From Nonomuraea ceibae (GTDB lineage: Bacteria; Actinomycetota; Actinomycetes; Streptosporangiales; Streptosporangiaceae): a stretch of 64,000 nt of DNA. Below are positions 57,944-64,000 of this stretch, in pieces. The stretch covers positions 124,001 through 188,000 of the forward strand of contig NZ_JAHKRO010000002.1 in assembly GCF_019396325.1 (NCBI RefSeq), in the 5' to 3' direction. Every line of letters begins with the position of its first letter. Within the stretch, counting starts at the first letter, position 1. Position numbers and translations under genes: made by a program. A model generated the notes under the pieces. That model was not told the origin of the DNA and made no database searches. It was given only the letters and a program-made list of their open reading frames with translations.

Positions 57944-59332
57944 ATGTCAGCACCAGAGCTCGACTTCGACTCCTGCTACCGGGCCGTCTCCGCCAGGGAC
58001 GCCCGGTTCGACGGACGGTTCTACACCGCGGTGAAGACGACCGGCGTCTACTGCCGGCCGATCTGCCCGGCCCGCACGCCCGCGTCGCGGAACGTGCGGT
58101 TCTACCGGCACGCCGCGTCCGCCGAGGCGGCGGGGTTCCGGCCGTGCAAGCGGTGCCGGCCGGAGCTGTCGCCCGGCGACCCCGGCTGGGACCTGCGGGG
58201 CGACCTGATCGGGCGGGCTCTGCGGCTGATCGACGACGGGGCCGCCGACGAGGACGGCGTGGCCGGGCTGGCCAGGCGGCTGCACATCACCGAGCGGCAC
58301 CTGCACCGGCTGTTCGTCGCCGAGCTCGGCGCCGGGCCGCTGGCGGTCGCCAGGACCAAGCGGCTGCTGCTGGCCAAGCAGCTGCTCACCGAGACGGCGC
58401 TGCCGGTGACCGAGGTGGCGTTCGCCGCCGGGTTCGGCAGCGTCCGCCAGTTCAACGCGACCATGCGGGAGACGTACGGGTTCACGCCGAGCGAGCTGCG
58501 CGCCACGGCGGCGGGCCGGGGCGTGCCGAAGGACGCCTCGCTCCGGCTGCGGCTGCACCGGCGCGAGCCGTACGACGTGGACGGGGTGTTCGCGTTCCTG
58601 GCCTCCCGGGCGATCCCCGGCCTGGAGGTGGCCGACGCCGCCTCCTACACGCGCAACGTGCCCGGGGGCACGGTCACGCTCACCCCGGAGGACGGCTACT
58701 TCGCCCTCGACGTGGCCGTGGACGACACCCGGCAGCTCGCCAGGCTGGTGGCGCGGTGCCGGCGGCTGCTCGACCTCGACGCCGACCCCGACGCCATCGC
58801 CGGGGCGCTCGGCCAGACGTCGCTGGCCCCGCTCGTCGCGGCGCGGCCGGGGCTGCGGGTGCCGGGCGCGTTCGACGGGTTCGAGCTGGCCGTGCGCGCG
58901 GTCGTGGGCCAGCAGATCTCCGTGGCGGGCGCCCGTACCCTGCTCGGCCGGATCGTCGCCCGCGCGGGGGACGGCCGCCTCTTCCCCGGCCCGGCCGAGC
59001 TGCGCGACGCCGATCTGACCGGGCTCGGGCTGACCGGGCGGCGCATCACCACGCTGGCCGAGCTCGCCGCCCGCGTGGACGACGGCCTGATCGACCTCGA
59101 CGGCGGCCAGGAGCCGGCCGAGACGGTCAAGGAGCTGCTCGCCGTGCCCGGCATCGGCCCGTGGACCGCCAGCTACGTCGCGCTGCGGGCGCTGCGCGAC
59201 CCCGACGCGTGGCCGACCGGCGACCTCGTGCTCGACAAGCGCATGGCCGCCCTCGGCATCCCCAAGGACCATCTCGAACGGTGGCGGCCCTGGCGGGCCT
59301 ACGCCGCCCTGCACCTCTGGAGTCACTCATGA
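57944..59332 (+). CDS. Ada-AlkA fusion: methyl-phosphotriester sensor and 3-methyladenine DNA glycosylase
   Basis: A 462-aa protein. The N-terminal Ada zinc domain has Cys37, Cys41, Cys68 and Cys71 (the first the expected methyl acceptor), followed by an AraC helix-turn-helix (FAAGFGSVRQFNATMRETYGFTPSEL). The C-terminal AlkA glycosylase has helix-hairpin-helix LLAVPGIGPWTASYVAL and an Asp in WPTGDLVL as catalytic residue. It can sense alkylation, activate transcription and excise bases. Overlaps ogt by ATGA, so both repair activities are co-expressed. Confidence 0.95.
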   Translation: MSAPELDFDSCYRAVSARDARFDGRFYTAVKTTGVYCRPICPARTPASRNVRFYRHAASAEAAGFRPCKRCRPELSPGDPGWDLRGDLIGRALRLIDDGAADEDGVAGLARRLHITERHLHRLFVAELGAGPLAVARTKRLLLAKQLLTETALPVTEVAFAAGFGSVRQFNATMRETYGFTPSELRATAAGRGVPKDASLRLRLHRREPYDVDGVFAFLASRAIPGLEVADAASYTRNVPGGTVTLTPEDGYFALDVAVDDTRQLARLVARCRRLLDLDADPDAIAGALGQTSLAPLVAARPGLRVPGAFDGFELAVRAVVGQQISVAGARTLLGRIVARAGDGRLFPGPAELRDADLTGLGLTGRRITTLAELAARVDDGLIDLDGGQEPAETVKELLAVPGIGPWTASYVALRALRDPDAWPTGDLVLDKRMAALGIPKDHLERWRPWRAYAALHLWSHS

Positions 59333-59829
59333 TCAACGCTCAGATCCTGCCCACCCCGACCGGCGAGCTGTCCGTGCTGGCCCGCGACGGCGTCGTGGTC
59401 GCCGCCGGCTTCACCGCCGACCCCAAGGAGATGTTCGTCCGGCTCAAGCCCGAGCTCCAGGCGGAGGGCCTGGACGTGGTCGACGACCTGGGACCGATCT
59501 CCCAGGCCGTGCGCGCCTACTTCGCCGGCGACCTCGACGCGCTGGACGACGTCCCGGTCGAGCAGCCGGGCTCGCCCCGGCGCAAGGAGCTGCACCGGGC
59601 GCTGCGCGAGGTCAAGGCGGGCACCACGGTGTCGTACGCGGAGCTGGCCGAGCGGGCCGGGCTGCCGCGGACGGCGGCCCGCGCGGCGGGCGGGGCGTGC
59701 GCGCAGAACCTGATCGCGCCGTTCGTGCCGTGCCACCGGGTGCTGCCGTCGACGGGCGGGTTCGGCGGCTACTACTACGGGGTGCCCGTCAAGGAGTGGC
59801 TGCTCGCCCACGAGTCCGCCGCCCGCTGA
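59329..59829 (+). CDS. ogt: Methylated-DNA--[protein]-cysteine S-methyltransferase
   Basis: A 166-aa suicide repair protein with the active site PCHRV (Cys135) and GFGGYYYGVPVKEWLL after it. It removes O6-alkyl groups from guanine, the activity the upstream Ada-AlkA fusion lacks. Usual family sequence before the site, GNPxAxRAVGxA, is altered to TAARAAGGAC. ATG at 59329 overlaps the upstream stop. Its last 55 bp overlap the convergent MFS gene. Confidence 0.95.
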   Translation: MINAQILPTPTGELSVLARDGVVVAAGFTADPKEMFVRLKPELQAEGLDVVDDLGPISQAVRAYFAGDLDALDDVPVEQPGSPRRKELHRALREVKAGTTVSYAELAERAGLPRTAARAAGGACAQNLIAPFVPCHRVLPSTGGFGGYYYGVPVKEWLLAHESAAR

Positions 59830-60962
59830 CGCGCCTGCAGCCCGGCCAGCGCGGCCACGACGAGCCCCACGACACCGAGCCCCGCCGCGGTCCAGGCGGG
59901 GGCGGTGTAGCCGAGACCGGCGTCGATCGTGAGCCCGGCCGCGAACGAGCCGATCGCGTTGCCCAGGTTGAACGCGCCGATGTTGGCCGCCGAGGCCAGC
60001 GTCGGCGCGCCCGCCGCCGCGTCCAGGACGCGCGTCTGCAGCGGCGGCACGGTGGCGAAGGCCGCCACGCCGAACAGCGTGATCGCCACGACGAAGGCGA
60101 CCTGGTGACCCGCCAACAGCGCCACGACCACGGCCAGCAGCGTGAGCAGCGCCACCGAGCCGTAGATGCTGGGCATGACGGCCCGGTCGGCGAGCCGGCC
60201 GCCGATGAGGTTGCCGATCACCAGGCCGACGCCGAACAGCGCCATCACGATCGGCACGGCGCCCGGGGAGAACCCGCCCACCCCGGTCATGATCGGCGAG
60301 ATGAACGTGATCACCGCGAACACCGGCGCGAACCCGAACACGGTCATCGCCAGCGCCAGCCACACTCCGCCCTTGCGGAAGGTCGCCAGCTCCCTGAGCA
60401 CTCCACCGGTGGGCCTCGGCTGGGCGGGCACCAGGGCGAGCACCCCGGCCAGCCCGACGACGCCGATCACGACCACGACCCAGAACGTGGCCCGCCAGCC
60501 GAACGCCTGCCCGATCCAGGTGCCGAGCGGCACCCCGAGCACGTTGGCCAGCGTGAGCCCGGTGAACATCAGCGCGATCGCGCTGGCCCGCTTGCGCGGC
60601 GCGACCAGGTCGGCGGCCACCACGGACCCGACCCCGAAGTACGCGCCGTGGGCGAAGGCCGCCAGGAACCGGCCCACCATGAGCGTCCCGTACGAGGGCG
60701 CGAGCGCGGACAGCAGGTTGCCGGCGATGAACAGCACCATCAGCGCCAGCAGCATGGTCTTGCGTGACAACCGGCCGCCGAGCATGGTCAGCGGCGGCCC
60801 GCCCACGGCCACGCCCAGCGCGTAACCGGACACGAGCAGCCCGGCGGCCGGGATCGTCACGCCGAAGTCTCCGGCCAGCTCGGGGAGCAGGCCGTTGATG
60901 ATGAACTCGGTGGTGCCGATGCCGAAGGCGCTGATCGCGAGGGCGAACAGGGCGAGAGGCAT
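59775..60962 (-). CDS. MFS transporter, DHA1 family
   Basis: A 395-aa carrier with twelve helices. FIINGLLPELAGDFGV and GYALGVAVGGPPLTMLGGRLSRK (the loop 2-3 motif, seen in part) are typical of AraJ/PbuE-like drug-proton antiporters. Probably an efflux pump. ATG at 60962 follows AGGAGAATTCT. Divergent from a MarR regulator, which very likely represses it. Confidence 0.92.
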   Translation of the reverse strand: MPLALFALAISAFGIGTTEFIINGLLPELAGDFGVTIPAAGLLVSGYALGVAVGGPPLTMLGGRLSRKTMLLALMVLFIAGNLLSALAPSYGTLMVGRFLAAFAHGAYFGVGSVVAADLVAPRKRASAIALMFTGLTLANVLGVPLGTWIGQAFGWRATFWVVVVIGVVGLAGVLALVPAQPRPTGGVLRELATFRKGGVWLALAMTVFGFAPVFAVITFISPIMTGVGGFSPGAVPIVMALFGVGLVIGNLIGGRLADRAVMPSIYGSVALLTLLAVVVALLAGHQVAFVVAITLFGVAAFATVPPLQTRVLDAAAGAPTLASAANIGAFNLGNAIGSFAAGLTIDAGLGYTAPAWTAAGLGVVGLVVAALAGLQARQRAADSWASSHSLTGTP

Positions 60963-60981
60963 AGAATTCTCCTCAGACGAC

Positions 60982-61020
60982 GTTAGTGAGCGTAGGCATT
61001 ATTTGCACACGCCGACTAAC
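60982..61020. promoter_or_regulatory. MarR-type operator between MFS and MarR genes
   Basis: GTTAGTGAGCG (60982-60992) and CGCCGACTAAC (61010-61020) form an inverted repeat, perfect except for two positions, within the 90-bp divergent gap. Either a long operator or two TTAGT-type boxes. Confidence 0.55.
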
Positions 61021-61052
61021 TGACCATACAAGAATGCTGAGGAGGGTGTCAC

Positions 61053-61484
61053 ATGCCCATCGCCGACGACGCCGTGGAGGCACGCGCCCAGGGCTGGCGC
61101 ACCCTGGCCGCGCTGCACGCCAAGATCGAGGACCGGCTGGAGAAGGCGCTGCAGAAGGAGCACGGGCTGAGCGTGAGCGAGTACACGGTGCTCGACGTGC
61201 TCGCCCGCCAGGACGGCTGGCACATGCGCATGCAGCAGCTCGCCCGCGCCGTCGTGCTCAGCCAGAGCGCCACCACCCGCCTGGTGACCCGCCTGGAGAA
61301 CCGGGGCCTGCTGTCGCGCTACCTGTGCGAGGACGACCGCCGGGGCATCTACACCGAGGTCACCCAGGCCGGCCGCGACCTGCTGGCCACGGCCGGGCCC
61401 ACCCACGACACCGTGCTCAAGGAGGTGCTGGCCGAGGCGGCCGAGCAGCCCGAGCTGGCGCCGCTCGCCGCCGTCATCGCCTAG
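61053..61484 (+). CDS. MarR-family transcriptional regulator
   Basis: A 143-aa regulator. The winged helix-turn-helix includes MQQLARAVVLSQSATTRLVTRLENRGLLSR and the wing EDDRRGIYTEVTQAGR. It presumably binds the operator upstream and represses the divergent efflux gene and itself until a toxic ligand appears. ATG at 61053 follows GAGGAGG. Its stop overlaps that of the convergent secreted-protein gene by four bases. Confidence 0.92.
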   Translation: MPIADDAVEARAQGWRTLAALHAKIEDRLEKALQKEHGLSVSEYTVLDVLARQDGWHMRMQQLARAVVLSQSATTRLVTRLENRGLLSRYLCEDDRRGIYTEVTQAGRDLLATAGPTHDTVLKEVLAEAAEQPELAPLAAVIA

Positions 61485-62407
61485 GGCCTGACGTTGCTCT
61501 GCACCTCGCCGACCGGCACGTCCCTGCTCGCCGACACCTCGATCGGGTCGAACTGGACCGCCACGCCGCCGCTCACCTCGACCGGCCACACGCTGGTCAC
61601 GGTCAGCTCGTACACCTCACGCGGCCGGTCGATCGAGGCACGCAGATACCGCACGCCGCAGGTGAACTCCGCGCCCTCGGCGTAGGGCCGGCCCGCGGCG
61701 CCGCAGCCCGACTGGCGCACCTCCGCCCGGTCCGAGCCCGTACCGGCGTCGATCTTGATGTCGTCCAGCGTGGCCACCACGGTCGCGCTCATCACGCCGG
61801 GCAGCGTCGCCGTGACCGAACGGCGCGGCTCACCGACGCCCTCGAGCCAGACGAACGTGGGCAGGTTCACGTAGCTCTTCGCGTCGGGGCTCAGCTCGAC
61901 CTTGCCCTCCGGCACCGTCAGCGCCGCCCGCGCGATCTCCGCCAGCTCCCGGAACGTGATGCCGCTCGGCGGCGTCGTGTCCGGCGGCACGAACACGAAC
62001 AGCTCCAGCCCCGCCCAGCACGCCGCGCCCCGGGGATCGGCCGCGTTGTAGGCCGGCGACCACCACAGCCCCGGCTGGCCGACCTTGTCCTTGAACTGCT
62101 TGACGAAGGCGTTGAAGCCCGCCTCGTCCTCCTTGATCCTGGACAGGTTGGCCTCGGCGTCCTTCATGAACGCGTACATCTCCTCCGCGTTCATGCCCGG
62201 CTCGTACCAGCACGGGCTCTTGAGCTGGTAGCCGTCGCTCTTGCCGCCCTTCACGTCGCCGGTGATCTGGATCTTGGAGTGTTCCAGGACGACGCCGGCC
62301 GTTTTGCCCTTCTGGAAACCTTCGGCTTTCGTGTTGTCGCGCGGCGGATCGGCGCTGCCGGCGAACAGCAGCGATCCGGCGACGATCACCGAGAGCAGGC
62401 CTTTCAT
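61481..62407 (-). CDS. Secreted protein of unknown function
   Basis: A 308-aa protein with a signal peptide (MKGLLSVIVAGSLLFAGSA). The mature part has four cysteines that could form disulfides (SPCWYEPG, GAACWAG, SGCGAA, FTCGVRY) and no motif I recognise. ATG at 62407 follows GGAAGGG by 8 nt and overlaps the lipoprotein stop (ATGA). Last gene of the coupled operon with the lipoprotein and the BTAD regulator, so it probably works at the cell surface with the lipoprotein. Confidence 0.75.
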   Translation of the reverse strand: MKGLLSVIVAGSLLFAGSADPPRDNTKAEGFQKGKTAGVVLEHSKIQITGDVKGGKSDGYQLKSPCWYEPGMNAEEMYAFMKDAEANLSRIKEDEAGFNAFVKQFKDKVGQPGLWWSPAYNAADPRGAACWAGLELFVFVPPDTTPPSGITFRELAEIARAALTVPEGKVELSPDAKSYVNLPTFVWLEGVGEPRRSVTATLPGVMSATVVATLDDIKIDAGTGSDRAEVRQSGCGAAGRPYAEGAEFTCGVRYLRASIDRPREVYELTVTSVWPVEVSGGVAVQFDPIEVSASRDVPVGEVQSNVRP

Positions 62408-62997
62408 GGGCTGCACCCTTCCTTGCTGTTGCTGAACTGCCTGATGCGCCACACGCCGTCGTCACCCCGGTGGGCGAGCATGGTCTGCAGGTAGGGGGCG
62501 CGGCTGGAGTCGGGCTGCGGCGAGATCGCCTTGCCCGTATCGGCCGAGACGATCGTCATCCGCGTCTCGTCCACGCACACGTCGACCTGGGCGCCCTTGC
62601 CCATGACGGTCGTCTTCAGGTCGTACAGCCGCACGACTCCCTTCACCGACTGGCCCTTGCCGGTGAACCCCGCCACCCACTCGACCGAGTCGGGGATCAG
62701 CGTCGGCTCGACGTGCCGCAGGTAGCGGTCACCGCCGGACACGACGGCCGCCCACGAGTCGGCGTAGAACTCCGGGAAGAGCCGGACGAGCTGGTCGACC
62801 TTGTCCGGCCACGCCACCCGCACCTCCAGCTCGTCGCCCACGCCGACCGTCGCGGGCGGCTCGCTCCCGCTGGGGGTGGCCTGCTCCGTGGCCTCGCCCG
62901 TCGCCTGCACCGGCGCCTGCCGCGGCGTGTAGGGCTGCTCGGCCTGGCCGCACCCGGCCGCCGCCGCCAGTGCCAGAAGGATCGCGATACGTCTCAT
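62404..62997 (-). CDS. Lipoprotein of unknown function
   Basis: A 197-aa lipoprotein precursor. The signal ends AAAAGC, so Cys16 should be lipidated, followed by a Thr/Gln/Pro-rich linker (about 20-50) and a compact alpha/beta domain. That domain starts near LEVRVAWPDKVDQLV and resembles the NTF2-like fold of secreted partner proteins, but this is not certain. ATG at 62997 overlaps the BTAD gene stop (ATGA). Exposed on the outer membrane face. Confidence 0.78.
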   Translation of the reverse strand: MRRIAILLALAAAAGCGQAEQPYTPRQAPVQATGEATEQATPSGSEPPATVGVGDELEVRVAWPDKVDQLVRLFPEFYADSWAAVVSGGDRYLRHVEPTLIPDSVEWVAGFTGKGQSVKGVVRLYDLKTTVMGKGAQVDVCVDETRMTIVSADTGKAISPQPDSSRAPYLQTMLAHRGDDGVWRIRQFSNSKEGCSP

Positions 62998-64000
62998 GCC
63001 GTCGACTCCCTGACGACGCGGAGGCGCCACGACGGCAGCAGCTCGTCGATCAGCGCCTCGGTTTCCGGGGCCATCCCGCCACCGTGCGGATGGAACGCCG
63101 ACCGCCTGGTCAGCCCCTCGACCACGGCCCGCAGCCGCGACAGGTCACCGGTGGCGTGCGTGGCCCGCAGCAGGTCACGCCAGAGGCCCTCGTCATCGGC
63201 CGCCAGCAGCAGCGCGGCCCGCACGGCGGCGATCGCCGCGTCGGCCTTGCCGTCGGCCAGCCGCAGCTCGCAGAGCCGGTGCGCCGCGTCGGCCACCTCG
63301 GCCGCCACGTCGTACTCCAGCTCGTCACCCGCCAGCCAGGCATAGCGGCCGTGCGCCCGCCCGCTCAGCAGCGGCCCCCTGACCAGGCTCAGCGCCCGTT
63401 CGAGCAGCACGGCGCGGGCCGCCGGATCGTGGTGCGAGCGACGCACCAGCTCGCGGAAGACCGCCCAGTCCGTCCGCACGCCCGGCCCCAGCGTGAGCCT
63501 GCCCGACTCGTCGGCACGCAGGTGCTCCGGGCCCAGCCAGCTCATCACCCGGGCGATCGTCGCGTCCCGGACCATGGACTGCACGCCGCGCGGCCACAGC
63601 ACGCCGCCGAGCACCACCGGATGCACCCCGCCCGGATGCGTCGCCAGGTAGACGAGCAACTCCGCGGCGAGCGCCATCCGGCCCTCCTCCAGCGGCTCCG
63701 GGCCGACGATCTCCAGCGGGCCGAGCATCCTGATCTCCACCGCCGGCGGGCGCAGGTCGTCCAGCGGCTCCGCCTCCGGGATCGCCTCACCGTCGAACCG
63801 GTCCGCGGTGCGGAACAGCTCCACCAGCGCCCGGTAGTGGCGGCGCGGCAGAAGCTGCGCCGTCACCTCGAAGCCCAGCTCGGGCAGCTTGGCCCGGCCG
63901 TCCTCGGTGATCTCCCAGGTCCAGGTGGCATGCGGCACGTCGCCGGTCACCACGTAACCGGCCGTGTCGTCGCGGGCCAGCAGCGCCAGCCTGCGCGCCT
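62994..64000 (-). CDS. BTAD-domain transcriptional regulator, 5' end outside the window
   Basis: The frame is open to the window edge, so the N-terminus is missing. The visible part has a winged-helix region (EIRMLGPLEIVGPEPL to VLWPRGVQSMVRDATIARV) and a bacterial transcriptional activator (BTAD) domain of helical repeats (WAVFRELVRRS to LWRDLLRATHATGDL), as in AfsR/SARP-like proteins. Membrane-anchored LysM-BTAD proteins of this size are known in actinomycetes; the missing part would tell. Coupled to the lipoprotein gene. Confidence 0.82.
   Translation of the reverse strand, partial: ARRLALLARDDTAGYVVTGDVPHATWTWEITEDGRAKLPELGFEVTAQLLPRRHYRALVELFRTADRFDGEAIPEAEPLDDLRPPAVEIRMLGPLEIVGPEPLEEGRMALAAELLVYLATHPGGVHPVVLGGVLWPRGVQSMVRDATIARVMSWLGPEHLRADESGRLTLGPGVRTDWAVFRELVRRSHHDPAARAVLLERALSLVRGPLLSGRAHGRYAWLAGDELEYDVAAEVADAAHRLCELRLADGKADAAIAAVRAALLLAADDEGLWRDLLRATHATGDLSRLRAVVEGLTRRSAFHPHGGGMAPETEALIDELLPSWRLRVVRESTA

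Noticed and set aside
1-64000. CRISPR arrays, tRNA or rRNA genes, insertion sequences, prophage
   Set aside because: No regularly spaced repeats, no cloverleaf or rRNA blocks recognised by eye, and no transposase or integrase motif in any frame. A covariance-model search would be needed to exclude small RNAs.

Overview
The window is a dense, very GC-rich actinobacterial chromosome segment. Signs of this are many GTG and TTG starts, ATGA/GTGA coupled genes, IdeR-type iron boxes, a mycothiol-dependent formaldehyde dehydrogenase, and TANNNT -10 elements set 5-8 nt before start codons (leaderless mRNAs). Gene content fits a filamentous actinomycete of the Streptosporangiales type (for example Nonomuraea), but no rRNA or other marker fixes the genus. 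I see no tRNA, rRNA, CRISPR array, prophage or insertion sequence. There are 63 protein genes, two of them cut by the window edges.

Region 1 (1-14343) looks like a cell-envelope glycopolymer locus. Two LCP-family ligases flank an acyltransferase, three glycosyltransferases, a glycerol-1-phosphate dehydrogenase, a LicC-like nucleotidyltransferase, an IspD/TarI-like cytidylyltransferase fused to a decayed SDR domain, two CDP-alcohol phosphotransferases (one lacking its last motif aspartate) and a membrane protein. Together they could make CDP-activated polyols, build a phosphodiester polymer and attach it to peptidoglycan. Region 2 (14378-23760) is accessory: STAS and GNAT proteins, secreted and lipoproteins (including a 53-aa one), an aromatic ring-cleavage operon with a divergent FCD/GntR regulator, a secreted HNH nuclease and a membrane protein behind a palindromic operator.

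Region 3 (23957-56754) is a conserved actinobacterial housekeeping backbone, fadE - UDP-glucose dehydrogenase - purE - purK - gtrA - two-component system - PH-domain protein - birA - accD5 - accE, recalling the fadE25-purEK-birA-accD5 order of mycobacteria. It is interrupted by inserted modules. One is a hydantoinase/DUF917 catabolic cluster in which both enzymes are present twice, once canonical and once degenerate, around an NCS1 permease and beside a PucR regulator. Others are an iron-storage pair under three IdeR-like boxes, mycothiol formaldehyde detoxification, a formate-dehydrogenase-like enzyme with FdhD, an epoxide hydrolase, an orphan N6-adenine methylase facing a NYN-domain protein, PEP carboxylase and an ABC exporter.

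Region 4 (56862-64000) has a second NYN-domain protein, an Ada-AlkA/Ogt alkylation-repair pair, an MFS/MarR divergent pair and the 3' end of a translationally coupled operon (BTAD regulator, lipoprotein, secreted protein). The strongest candidates for undescribed biology are the paired canonical/degenerate hydantoinase-DUF917 system, the CDP-alcohol wall-polymer set, and two nucleic-acid-level oddities in accD5/accE: a 60-nt stretch of about 38% GC inside accD5, and a switchable-looking hairpin over the accE stop codon.
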